Source of the DNA: Paenibacillus amylolyticus
GTDB lineage: Bacteria > Bacillota > Bacilli > Paenibacillales > Paenibacillaceae
Assembly (NCBI RefSeq): GCF_003719335.1
Contig: NZ_RIAS01000005.1
Span: 310,001-374,000 of the forward strand
Length of the DNA stretch: 64,000 nt
Reading direction: 5' to 3'
Every line of letters begins with the position of its first letter. Position 1 is the first letter of the stretch. The notes below the pieces were generated by a model. That model did not search any database. It had not been told where the DNA came from and worked only from the letters and a program-made list of their open reading frames with translations. The position numbers and the translations under genes were made by a program. Positions 9,065 through 16,888 of this stretch are shown piece by piece.

Positions 9065-9100
9065 AAGCAACACTTCATTTCGATGGGGTGTTGCTTTTTT
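9065..9100 (+). terminator. Rho-independent terminator of yceD-rpmF
   Basis: A 9-bp stem AAGCAACAC / GTGTTGCTT (9065-9073 and 9088-9096) has a 14-nt loop and ends in a six-T run. It separates rpmF from the FapR-controlled operon. Confidence 0.9.
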
Positions 9101-9212
9101 GTGTGAAGAAAAAGCGAACGAATACGCTTGTTCGAGCGAGTTTGTATGCGTGGTACATATGTTCATTTAGTACTTTGATGAAGTGATGTGAATTTGTTAT
9201 ACTAGCCTTTCT

Positions 9213-9241
9213 TTTTGACAAAGGATGAGATATACTATAGT
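9213..9241 (+). promoter_or_regulatory. Probable fapR operon promoter
   Basis: TTGACA at 9215-9220 lies upstream of TATAGT at 9236-9241 with a short 15-bp spacer; read as TTTTGA (9213-9218) the spacer is 17 bp. The -10 element directly abuts the FapR box. The leader to the fapR start is then about 150 nt and shows no other feature I can name. Confidence 0.5.
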
Positions 9242-9258
9242 TTAGTACCAGGTTCTAA
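9242..9258. promoter_or_regulatory. FapR operator
   Basis: TTAGTACC-A-GGTTCTAA is a near-perfect 17-bp inverted repeat that matches the FapR consensus known from Bacillus. It overlaps the start region of the fapR promoter. In the family, FapR bound here blocks transcription and malonyl-CoA releases it, so the box predicts autoregulation of the whole fapR-plsX-fab cluster. Confidence 0.92.
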
Positions 9259-9398
9259 GATTTGACGTTACATACAGATCATCATAAACTTTTATTTTAC
9301 AAGCTCTCTGAATAAGCAGGGCTACAGCATATAAAGAAGTAGGTTTGAAAGAGTGAACTTAACCAACAAGGTGGGTTCTGGAAACGATATAGCGGGGG

Positions 9399-10001
9399 GT
9401 GTCAGGCATCGAGCGTTTACCGAAGAGACAGAGGCAACAGCAGTTAACCAAAATGATAGACGAGAATCCGTTTGTGACAGATCAGGAGCTTACACGTCAA
9501 TTGAAGGTAAGTATCCAGACGATCCGTCTTGACAGGCTGGAACTTGGCATACCGGAGCTTCGGGAACGGATGAAACTGATGGCGGAGCGCTCGTATGATC
9601 AGGTGCGATCACTGCCCCTGCATGAGATTATCGGTGATATTGTGGATTTACAGCTGGACAAGAGCGGGATATCCTTATTTGAGATCAAAGAGGAACATGT
9701 TTTTTCAAGAACAGGTATTGCCCGCGGGCACTATGTCTTTGCACAAGCGAATTCACTTGCAGTCGCTGTCATTAATGATGAGATTGCGTTAACCGCTTCG
9801 GCAGATATACGTTTTGTTCGCTCTGTTCGTTTGGGAGAAAAGTGTATTGCCAAAGCATATGTGAAATCAATTCCCGGTCAGAAGGGGAAAGCCAAAGTTG
9901 AAGTGTTCACCTATGTTGGTGAAGAAATGGTGTTCCAAGGTAATTTTGTGATCTATCATTCAGGTGGAGAAGACAGCAAAGAAGGAGGTCATTTGGAATG
10001 A
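9399..10001 (+). CDS. fapR: Fatty acid and phospholipid biosynthesis repressor FapR
   Basis: FapR represses lipid synthesis genes and is released by malonyl-CoA. The 200-aa protein has an N-terminal DeoR-like helix-turn-helix (about 10-50, QELTRQLKVSIQTIRLDRLELGIPELRER) and a C-terminal hot-dog-fold effector domain (about 80-190). The start is GTG 9399 with a G-rich Shine-Dalgarno; length fits the family. It overlaps plsX by 4 bases (ATGA). Its operator lies upstream at 9242-9258. Confidence 0.95.
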   Translation: MSGIERLPKRQRQQQLTKMIDENPFVTDQELTRQLKVSIQTIRLDRLELGIPELRERMKLMAERSYDQVRSLPLHEIIGDIVDLQLDKSGISLFEIKEEHVFSRTGIARGHYVFAQANSLAVAVINDEIALTASADIRFVRSVRLGEKCIAKAYVKSIPGQKGKAKVEVFTYVGEEMVFQGNFVIYHSGGEDSKEGGHLE

Positions 10002-10993
10002 AAATCGTCATTGATGCCATGGGAGGAGATCATGCTCCTGCGTCAACCGTAGAAGGGGCTATTGCCGCGGCTGCGGAATGGGCGGATACACAGATCGTCC
10101 TGGTTGGCGATGAAGCCAAGATTGAACCTCTTTTAAGTCAGTCTGGAGCTAGACCGGCCAACTTGAGCGTTCGGCACGCTTCCGAAGTGATTGGTTCAGA
10201 TGATGAACCGGTAAAGGCAGTAAGGCGCAAAAAGGATTCTTCCATGGTTGTAGCCGGACGTATGGTTAAAGAGAAGGAAGCCGATGCCATGATCTCGGCA
10301 GGGAATACAGGAGCGTTAATGACGGCTGGTTTGCTTGTTGTAGGCCGGATGGACGGGATTGAACGTCCTGCACTTGCCCCCATGATTCCTACGATGGATG
10401 AAGTAGGTGTACTTGCCCTAGACCTTGGTGCGAACATGGATGCTAAGCCGGAACATTTGGCACAATACGCGCTGATGGGCAGTTTGTATCGGCAAAAAGT
10501 ACAAGGTATTGCATCTCCAAGAGTGGGATTGCTCAACGTGGGTACAGAGCCAGGCAAAGGCAACGAACTGACCAAACATGCCTATCCGCTGTTAGAACAG
10601 CTTCCGATTCGTTTTGTGGGGAATGTAGAGGCGCGTGATGTACTGACTGGTGCCTGTGATGTGCTGGTGTGTGACGGGTTCGCCGGCAACATCTTGCTGA
10701 AATCACTGGAAGGTGCGGCAGGAGCGATTTTCGGCCTGCTCAAAGAAAAGTTTACCTCATCCTTCAAAAATAAACTGGCTGCGGCGGTGCTCATGCCTGA
10801 ATTACGCGGACTTAAGAGCAAGCTTGATTATACGGAGCACGGCGGTGCCCCATTACTAGGTTTGAGCGGATTGGTCGTCAAAAGTCATGGTTCCGCGGAT
10901 GGCAATGCGATTAAAAATGCCGTGCGTCAGGCACGGATTGCAGTACAAAACCAGTTGGTGGACAGCATATCTAAGGAAATTAGTGGGAAGTGA
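9998..10993 (+). CDS. plsX: Phosphate acyltransferase PlsX
   Basis: PlsX converts acyl-ACP to acyl-phosphate, which PlsY uses for the first acylation of glycerol-3-phosphate. The 331-aa protein starts MKIVIDAMGGDHAP and has the conserved SAGNTGALMTAGL near residue 100 and DVLVCDGFAGNILLKS near residue 220. ATG 9998 overlaps the fapR stop, and AAAGAAGGAGG lies just upstream. In the family it is a peripheral membrane enzyme. Confidence 0.96.
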   Translation: MKIVIDAMGGDHAPASTVEGAIAAAAEWADTQIVLVGDEAKIEPLLSQSGARPANLSVRHASEVIGSDDEPVKAVRRKKDSSMVVAGRMVKEKEADAMISAGNTGALMTAGLLVVGRMDGIERPALAPMIPTMDEVGVLALDLGANMDAKPEHLAQYALMGSLYRQKVQGIASPRVGLLNVGTEPGKGNELTKHAYPLLEQLPIRFVGNVEARDVLTGACDVLVCDGFAGNILLKSLEGAAGAIFGLLKEKFTSSFKNKLAAAVLMPELRGLKSKLDYTEHGGAPLLGLSGLVVKSHGSADGNAIKNAVRQARIAVQNQLVDSISKEISGK

Positions 10994-11001
10994 GTGACGA
11001 T

Positions 11002-11991
11002 ATGAATAATTTGCGCCCGGTAGGGATTATTGGTACAGGTAAATATGTACCAGAGAAAATTTTGACAAACAGTGATTTGGAAAAAATGGTCGATACGAAT
11101 GACGAGTGGATTGTCAGCCGTACAGGAATTAAGGAGCGGCATATCGCTGCACCGGATCAAGCCACTTCTGATTTAGCCTATGAGGCGGCGATAAGAGCGC
11201 TTGAATCTGCGGGCATGACAGGCAGTGATCTGGATCTGATTATCGTTGCTACAATTACACCGGATTCCTCTTTCCCGTCGACAGCTTGCATTCTGCAGGA
11301 TAAATTGGGTGCCAAGGGCGCTGCTGCATTTGATTTGTCTGCTGCTTGTTCCGGGTTTGTATATGGTCTTGCAACGGCAACCAGTTTCATTCAAAGTGGC
11401 ATGTACAATAACGCGCTTGTTATCGGTGCAGATTGTTTGTCACGTATTACGGATTATACAGACCGTAACACCTGTGTGCTCTTTGGTGATGGAGCAGGGG
11501 CTGTCGTTGTTGGTGAAGTTCCGCAAGGCCGCGGTTTCAAAGCATTTGATCTCGGTGCAGAAGGTGCAGGGGGCAGCCTGCTTCAAATCGAAGGCGGTGG
11601 TTCACGTCTGCCGGCAAGTGCGGAAACGGTTGAGAATAAAAAGCATTATATTTATATGAACGGCCGTGAAGTGTTTAAATTTGCTGTTCGTGTCATGGGT
11701 ACAGCAACGATTGAAGTTCTTCGCAAAGCTGGCATGGATCGTACCGATGTTGATCTGTTCGTTCCGCATCAGGCGAATGTACGTATTATTCAATCGGCTA
11801 TGCAACGACTGGAACTTCCAGAGGAGAAAGTGGTTGTCAACGTAGACAAGTATGCTAACACGTCGGCAGCATCCATTCCACTTGCACTGGTTGAAGCTGC
11901 AGAAGAAGGCCGTATGAAAGCAGGAGATACTGTTTTGATGGTCGGCTTCGGCGGCGGTTTGACTTGGGGCGCATCCGTACTCGTATGGTAA
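11002..11991 (+). CDS. fabH: Beta-ketoacyl-ACP synthase III FabH
   Basis: FabH condenses an acyl-CoA primer with malonyl-ACP to start fatty acid synthesis; in this group branched primers (iso, anteiso) are expected. The catalytic triad is visible: Cys116 in DLSAACSGF, His in PHQANVRI and Asn in NTSAASIPLAL. ATG 11002 is preferred because AAGTGAG precedes it at the right distance; GTG 10990, which overlaps the plsX stop, would add four residues. Length is about 329 aa. Confidence 0.95.
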   Translation: MNNLRPVGIIGTGKYVPEKILTNSDLEKMVDTNDEWIVSRTGIKERHIAAPDQATSDLAYEAAIRALESAGMTGSDLDLIIVATITPDSSFPSTACILQDKLGAKGAAAFDLSAACSGFVYGLATATSFIQSGMYNNALVIGADCLSRITDYTDRNTCVLFGDGAGAVVVGEVPQGRGFKAFDLGAEGAGGSLLQIEGGGSRLPASAETVENKKHYIYMNGREVFKFAVRVMGTATIEVLRKAGMDRTDVDLFVPHQANVRIIQSAMQRLELPEEKVVVNVDKYANTSAASIPLALVEAAEEGRMKAGDTVLMVGFGGGLTWGASVLVW

Positions 11992-12016
11992 ACTAGACAG
12001 CTGGAGGATGAACGAA

Positions 12017-12955
12017 ATGGGTAAAATCGCTTTTGTATTCCCTGGACAGGGATCACAAAAAGTAGGTATGGCCAAAGATGCATATGAGTCTGTACCTGCA
12101 GCCAAGGAAGTTTTTCGCACAGCAGATGAAACGCTGGGCTTCTCCCTGAGCAACCTGATTTTTGAAGGACCAGACACGGAGCTGAAACAGACATCCAATA
12201 CACAGCCGGCTTTGCTCACCGCGAGCATTGCACTGCTGGAGGCTTTCAAAGAAAAAGGAATTGAGGCAGACTATGCTGCTGGTCATAGCCTGGGCGAATA
12301 CAGTGCATTAGTGGCAGCGGGTGTTCTTTCTTTTGAGGATGCTGTGCGAATCGTCCGGGCACGTGGCCAATATATGGAAGAAGCTGTTCCAGGTGGACAA
12401 GGAGCAATGGCTGCTGTACTGGGTGCAGATCGGGAAGCGCTGGGGGTGCTTTGCCGTGAAGTATCAGAAAGCGGACAGGCAGTTGAACTGGCCAACATCA
12501 ACTGTCCTGGACAAATCGTTATTTCAGGTGTAAAAGAGGGCGTTGATGCCGTGTCAGAACGGGTGAAGGAAGCAGGCGGCAAACGCGCACTTGCACTTGA
12601 AGTAAGTGGTCCGTTCCACTCTTCACTGATGAAAGGCGCCGCAGAGAAGCTGGCGGATAAGCTGAGTACAGTTACGTTCTCACCTGCCAAGCTTCCTGTA
12701 GTAGCTAATGTAACCGCAAGACCTGCTGAAGAGGGACAATTTCAGAACTTGCTTACGACTCAGGTCTATTCTCCGGTTTTATGGGAAGACAGTGTGACTT
12801 GGCTGATCGAGCAAGGTGTGGATACGTTTATTGAGATTGGTTCAGGCAATGTATTAACCGGTTTGATTAAAAAAACAGATAAAACCGTAAAATTATACAA
12901 TGTAAACAGTCTTGAAACCTTGGAAGCAACCGCAGCTGATCTTAAAAATAATTAA
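12017..12955 (+). CDS. fabD: Malonyl CoA-ACP transacylase FabD
   Basis: FabD moves malonyl from CoA to ACP, supplying the elongation substrate. The protein starts MGKIAFVFPGQGSQKVGM, has the nucleophile motif GHSLGEYSAL near residue 90 and the catalytic His in GPFHSSLM near residue 200. ATG 12017 lies 9 nt after GGAGG; ATG 12008 touches the Shine-Dalgarno and is less likely. A repeat element begins four bases after the stop. Confidence 0.95.
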   Translation: MGKIAFVFPGQGSQKVGMAKDAYESVPAAKEVFRTADETLGFSLSNLIFEGPDTELKQTSNTQPALLTASIALLEAFKEKGIEADYAAGHSLGEYSALVAAGVLSFEDAVRIVRARGQYMEEAVPGGQGAMAAVLGADREALGVLCREVSESGQAVELANINCPGQIVISGVKEGVDAVSERVKEAGGKRALALEVSGPFHSSLMKGAAEKLADKLSTVTFSPAKLPVVANVTARPAEEGQFQNLLTTQVYSPVLWEDSVTWLIEQGVDTFIEIGSGNVLTGLIKKTDKTVKLYNVNSLETLEATAADLKNN

Positions 12956-12958
12956 ATC

Positions 12959-13185
12959 ACATAAGTAGAACTATTTATTTACACTTTAGCGGAGAGGACA
13001 GAAAAACCTGAAAAAGCGAAGCTAAAATTCTTATGAAAGAAAGCTGCATCGGAAACAAATGCTTCGCCTTTATCACCGGATTTTCCCTTTGGAAAAGGGG
13101 ATCAAAAAAATCTGGGGATAACAGCGATTGGAAGGTTATTCTGTCACCTTAGTGCATGTGTAAATAACTTAGGTTCAACTTATGT
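12959..13185 (+). repeat. Structured dispersed element, copy 1 (fabD-fabG gap)
   Basis: This 227-bp copy runs from ACATAAGTAGAAC to GTTCAACTTATGT, imperfect terminal inverted repeats that continue inward as TATTTACAC / GTGTAAATA. Inside are CAGAA..ACCT paired with AGGT..TTCTG, a GCGAAGC...GCTTCGC hairpin, a CCGGATTTT...AAAATCTGG hairpin, and the invariant core GGGGATAACAGCGAT at 13114-13128. It occupies nearly the whole gap between two co-oriented genes of the fatty-acid operon, so it must be transcribed within that mRNA. Two relatives are at 16606 and 25114. Confidence 0.85.
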
Positions 13186-13210
13186 AGATTCAGGGAGAGG
13201 AGGAATGGTT

Positions 13211-13960
13211 ATGTCTAAACCGTTAGAAGGTAAAAATGCATTAGTGACCGGAGCGTCCCGCGGAATTGGCCGCAGTATTGCACTTGCCCTGGCTGAAGCC
13301 GGAGCGAATGTAGCTGTAAATTATGCGGGTAGTCAAGCTGCGGCAGAGGAAGTAGCCGAGGAGATCCGTGCAAAAGGTGTTCAGGCGATTACGATTCAGG
13401 CGAATGTAGGTCAGATGGTTGAAGCGGAACAGATGGTGAAAACGACGCTTGAAGCATGGGGCAATGTCGATATTCTGGTGAATAATGCGGGGATTACACG
13501 GGACAACCTCATTATGCGGATGAAAGAAGAAGAGTTCGATCAAGTCATCGAAACGAATCTTAAAGGGGTGTTTAACTGTCTGAAGGCAGTAACACGTCCA
13601 ATGATGAAGCAACGTTCAGGAAGAATTATTAACATCTCTTCTGTTGTAGGCGTGCTGGGTAATCCGGGTCAAGCCAACTATGTGGCTGCTAAAGCGGGAG
13701 TTATCGGTTTAACGAAGGCTTCTGCTCGAGAACTTGCTTCTCGCGGAATTACGGTGAACTGTGTTGCACCAGGTTTCATTGAAACCGATATGACTAAAGA
13801 ATTGTCTCAAGAGCTGGTCGATGGTATGCTTAGTGGCATTCCGTTGTCCCGTCTGGGACAGCCGGATGAAATTGCTGGTGTGGTTACATTCCTTGCATCA
13901 GAAGCTTCATCTTATATGACAGGTCAAACACTGCATGTCGATGGCGGCATGTACATGTAA
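13211..13960 (+). CDS. fabG: 3-oxoacyl-ACP reductase FabG
   Basis: FabG is the NADPH-dependent reductase of each elongation cycle. The 249-aa short-chain dehydrogenase has the nucleotide-binding [13 protein letters not shown] near residue 13, NNAGITRDN near residue 90 and the catalytic Ser-Tyr-Lys (INISSVVG..., NYVAAKAG) near 140-160. ATG 13211 is at the right distance from GAGAGGAGG; ATG 13205 is too close to it. Confidence 0.96.
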   Translation: MSKPLEGKNALVTGASRGIGRSIALALAEAGANVAVNYAGSQAAAEEVAEEIRAKGVQAITIQANVGQMVEAEQMVKTTLEAWGNVDILVNNAGITRDNLIMRMKEEEFDQVIETNLKGVFNCLKAVTRPMMKQRSGRIINISSVVGVLGNPGQANYVAAKAGVIGLTKASARELASRGITVNCVAPGFIETDMTKELSQELVDGMLSGIPLSRLGQPDEIAGVVTFLASEASSYMTGQTLHVDGGMYM

Positions 13961-14084
13961 ATTTCCTGGACTTTGAATCAAAGTCGGGGAACAGGCGCTG
14001 GACGATCCGAAATGCCGGAAAAAGGCCGGGTTCCCCGGCCGGGAGCCGCATATGTCTTCTATGGCATTTTGCCTGCGATTCTCG

Positions 14085-14090
14085 TATAAT
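14085..14090 (+). promoter_or_regulatory. Possible internal -10 element ahead of acpP
   Basis: A perfect TATAAT lies 22 nt before the acpP start, with only a weak -35 (TGGCAT, 17 bp upstream). It could give extra acpP transcripts, which are needed in excess over the fab enzymes. The preceding gap also holds a GC-rich hairpin, GGCCGGG / CCCGGCC type, near 14024-14040. Confidence 0.3.
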
Positions 14091-14111
14091 ACCAAGGAGG
14101 AGGTGAACCGG

Positions 14112-14345
14112 ATGTCCGATGTATTGGAGCGTGTAAAACGCATCGTCGTCGACCGCTTGGGCGCAGACGAAGCTGAAGTTACACTTGAAGCATCTTTCAA
14201 AGAAGATTTGGGTGCTGATTCTTTGGATGTAGTGGAATTGGTCATGGAATTGGAAGATGAATTCGATTTGGAAATCTCTGATGAAGATGCAGAAAAAATT
14301 ACGACCGTAGGTGAAGTTGTAAACTACATACAATCTCATACCTAA
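14112..14345 (+). CDS. acpP: Acyl carrier protein
   Basis: The 77-aa acidic protein carries growing acyl chains on a phosphopantetheine arm attached to Ser37 in the motif [17 protein letters not shown] 14112 follows AAGGAGGAGGTGA, a very strong Shine-Dalgarno that fits the high expression expected. The open frame upstream (from 14052) includes this site and is not coding. A hairpin at 14356-14385 follows. Confidence 0.98.
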   Translation: MSDVLERVKRIVVDRLGADEAEVTLEASFKEDLGADSLDVVELVMELEDEFDLEISDEDAEKITTVGEVVNYIQSHT

Positions 14346-14355
14346 AGTCAATTCA

Positions 14356-14390
14356 GTCCCGCTCCTGTTTTCGAACAGGCGGGACTTCTC
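14356..14390 (+). terminator. Hairpin between acpP and fabF (weak terminator or attenuator)
   Basis: GTCCCG (14356-14361) pairs with CGGGAC (14380-14385) and CCTGTT (14364-14369) with AACAGG (14374-14379) across a TTCG tetraloop, with a 2-nt bulge. The following TTCTCATCATT is not a good T-run. It may partly stop transcription after acpP or stabilise its mRNA. Confidence 0.5.
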
Positions 14391-14519
14391 ATCATTCATT
14401 GGTTTTTCACATCCCGCAGACAAGGTGCTTGCTGATCTTTGGAGAGGCGTCTTGCATTCAAGTCTGCGGATATTCCCACAAAATACTTGCGTAATGCAGT
14501 CGATATAGAGGTGAGTCGG

Positions 14520-15758
14520 TTGAAACAAAGAGTTGTAATTACCGGAATGGGCGTAATGACATCGCTCGGAAAAGACTTAGAAACGTTCTGGGGCAGTTTA
14601 ATGGCAGGAAAGTCCGGAATTTCTCAGATTGAGGCATTTGATGTTAGTGAATACACGACACAGATTGCAGCCGAGATCAAAGATTTCAACCCGGAAGAAT
14701 ATATGGATCGAAAAGATGCACGGAAGATGGATCGTTTTGTACAGTTCGCTGTGGCAGCTGGTTTCAAAGCGGTGGAAGATAGTGGTCTGAAAATCAACGA
14801 GAACATTGATGCAGAGCGTTTTGGCGTATCGATTGGTTCTGGTATTGGTGGATTAGGAACTTGGGAAGATCAGCACAATGCGCTTTTGCAAAAAGGCCCT
14901 AAACGTGTGAGCCCGTTCTTTATCCCGATGATGATTTCGAATATGGCATCTGGACAGATGTCCATTTCACTGGGTGCCAAAGGACCAAACATCAACGTTG
15001 TTACCGCTTGTGCAACAGGAACACACTCCATTGGAGATTCGTTCAAGCTGATTGCCAATGGTGATGCGGATGCAATGATCTGCGGCGGTGCTGAAGCAAC
15101 CATTAGGCCAACAGGACTTGCAGGTTTCTGCGCGATGCGTGCAATGTCCACACGCAATGATGATCCTACGAAAGCAAGCCGTCCCTTTGATACAGGTCGT
15201 GACGGATTTGTTATGGGTGAAGGTGCCGGAATTCTGATTCTGGAATCTCTGGAACATGCTCAGGCTCGTGGTGCACGAATCTACGGTGAAGTAATCGGTT
15301 ATGGTCTGACAGGTGATGCTCACCATATGACAGAACCAGATCCAGATGGTGCAGCACGTTGCATGACGATGGCGCTTCGCAATGCTGGCATTCAGCCGGA
15401 AGAAGTGGATTACATCAATGCACACGGAACTTCAACACCGGTAGGTGACCGTTCCGAAACGTTGGCCATCAAAAAGGCGTTTGGCGATCATGCGTACAAG
15501 CTAGCCGTAAGTTCCACCAAGTCGATGACAGGCCATATGCTTGGCGCTGCGGGCGGGGTAGAGGCTGTGATCTGCGGATTGTCCCTGACACATCAGACAC
15601 TGGCTCCAACGATCAACCTGGAAGATCAGGATCCTGAATGTGATCTGGACTATGTACCTAACGTTCCGCGTCAAACCAAAGTGAATGTAGCAATGTCCAA
15701 TTCCTTTGGATTTGGCGGTCACAACGCCACCATTATTCTCAAAAAATTTGAAGCATAA
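14520..15758 (+). CDS. fabF: Beta-ketoacyl-ACP synthase II FabF
   Basis: FabF elongates acyl-ACP with malonyl-ACP. The 412-aa protein starts [17 protein letters not shown] and has Cys164 in [12 protein letters not shown] and two catalytic His, in [11 protein letters not shown] (about 300) and [13 protein letters not shown] (about 340). TTG 14520 follows GAGGTGA and gives exactly the family start; the frame continues upstream to 14439 but without homology. FabF is the target of cerulenin-type inhibitors in the family. Confidence 0.96.
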   Translation: MKQRVVITGMGVMTSLGKDLETFWGSLMAGKSGISQIEAFDVSEYTTQIAAEIKDFNPEEYMDRKDARKMDRFVQFAVAAGFKAVEDSGLKINENIDAERFGVSIGSGIGGLGTWEDQHNALLQKGPKRVSPFFIPMMISNMASGQMSISLGAKGPNINVVTACATGTHSIGDSFKLIANGDADAMICGGAEATIRPTGLAGFCAMRAMSTRNDDPTKASRPFDTGRDGFVMGEGAGILILESLEHAQARGARIYGEVIGYGLTGDAHHMTEPDPDGAARCMTMALRNAGIQPEEVDYINAHGTSTPVGDRSETLAIKKAFGDHAYKLAVSSTKSMTGHMLGAAGGVEAVICGLSLTHQTLAPTINLEDQDPECDLDYVPNVPRQTKVNVAMSNSFGFGGHNATIILKKFEA

Positions 15759-15771
15759 GGGGCTAGTTCGT

Positions 15772-16470
15772 TTGAGTGAAGATCTGAAGCAGTTACAACA
15801 AAAACTTCAAATCAAATTTGACAACAGACAGCTTCTAAAACAAGCGTTTACCCATGCTTCTTACGTAAACGAACATCGATTCAGTCAACATCAGGATAAC
15901 GAACGTCTGGAGTTTCTGGGCGATGCTGTATTGGAGTTGACTGTATCGGAGTACTTGTATCATCTGTATCCTAACCGTCCGGAAGGAGAACTAACAAAGA
16001 TGCGGGCATCCATTGTCTGTGAACCTTCCCTCGTCAAATTTGCTGAAGCGCTCAGTTTTGGACAATATGTACTTCTTGGAAAAGGTGAGGAATTAACCGG
16101 AGGACGTACACGTCCAGCTCTTCTGGCGGACGTGTTCGAGTCATTTATTGGTGCATTATACCTGGATCAGGGTCTTGAACCTGTGCGAGCATTTCTGGAT
16201 CAGCATGTGTTTCCGTTAATCGTTGTTGGCAGCAAGCTGCAAATGAGTGATTACAAAACAGAGCTGCAGGAACTCACACAGCATCACAATATGGGGGCTC
16301 TGGAGTACCGGATCGTCGAAGAGCGGGGACCAGCCCATGAACGTGAGTTTGTCTCGGAAGTCCATATGGGCCAAGAAAGACTTGGCCGAGGTACAGGACG
16401 CTCCAAAAAAGAGGCGGAACAACAGGCAGCATCTGCGGCGCTTGAACGATTGAAGCTTCCAGAGGCCTGA
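15772..16470 (+). CDS. rnc: Ribonuclease III
   Basis: RNase III cuts double-stranded RNA and processes rRNA precursors. The 232-aa protein has the signature [14 protein letters not shown] near residue 43, the second acidic site in [15 protein letters not shown] near residue 120 and a C-terminal dsRNA-binding domain (about 160-230). TTG 15772 follows AAGGGG and gives the family length; the open frame extends upstream into fabF. A terminator follows at 16501. Confidence 0.95.
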   Translation: MSEDLKQLQQKLQIKFDNRQLLKQAFTHASYVNEHRFSQHQDNERLEFLGDAVLELTVSEYLYHLYPNRPEGELTKMRASIVCEPSLVKFAEALSFGQYVLLGKGEELTGGRTRPALLADVFESFIGALYLDQGLEPVRAFLDQHVFPLIVVGSKLQMSDYKTELQELTQHHNMGALEYRIVEERGPAHEREFVSEVHMGQERLGRGTGRSKKEAEQQAASAALERLKLPEA

Positions 16471-16500
16471 ATTGTACCAGGCAGAGCTTAGACAAACGAA

Positions 16501-16570
16501 GAGCAAAGAGCAGCCCGCGGGCCCGCCCCGGCGGAAGTAATCGGCCGGACTGCTTTTTGCTCTTTTTTTT
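16501..16570 (+). terminator. Rho-independent terminator after rnc
   Basis: A long stem pairs GAGCAAAGAGCAG (16501-16513) with CTGCTTTTTGCTC (16550-16562), with one wobble, and is capped by GC-rich sequence (16514-16549). It ends in an eight-T run and separates the fab-rnc transcript from the smc unit. Confidence 0.9.
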
Positions 16571-16605
16571 GTAAAGAGACTCGGGAGGCATTATCGGATC
16601 TTTTA

Positions 16606-16838
16606 CTATATAAGTTGAACTATTCATTTACACTCTAACGGAGAGGACAGAAAAAACCTGGAAAAGCGAAGCTAAAAGCTTTCTGCAAGAAAGCTACATC
16701 GGAAGCATAAGCTTCGCCTTTATCACCGGATTTTCCCCTTTGGAAAAGGGAATCAAAAAAATCTGGGGATAACAGCGATTGGATGGTTATTCTGTCATCG
16801 GAGTGGGCTGTGTAAAATCTTTAGTTCAACTTATATAG
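16606..16838 (+). repeat. Structured dispersed element, copy 2 (rnc-smc gap)
   Basis: This 233-bp copy is bounded by a perfect 17-bp inverted repeat, CTATATAAGTTGAACTA (16606-16622) and its complement (16822-16838), followed inside by TTTACAC / GTGTAAA. It closely matches copy 1 over its whole length, including the GCGAAGC...GCTTCGC and CCGGATTTT...AAAATCTGG hairpins, and has the invariant core at 16765-16779. It lies between the rnc terminator and smc, and its right end is about 50 nt from the smc start. Confidence 0.88.
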
Positions 16839-16888
16839 GTGCTGAAAGCATTAATTGAAATTTGCAAGAGGAGGTGACGAGAAGCCCT

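Noticed and set aside
14439..14519. Upstream start for fabF
   Set aside because: The extra residues have no homology and the Shine-Dalgarno is placed for TTG 14520.
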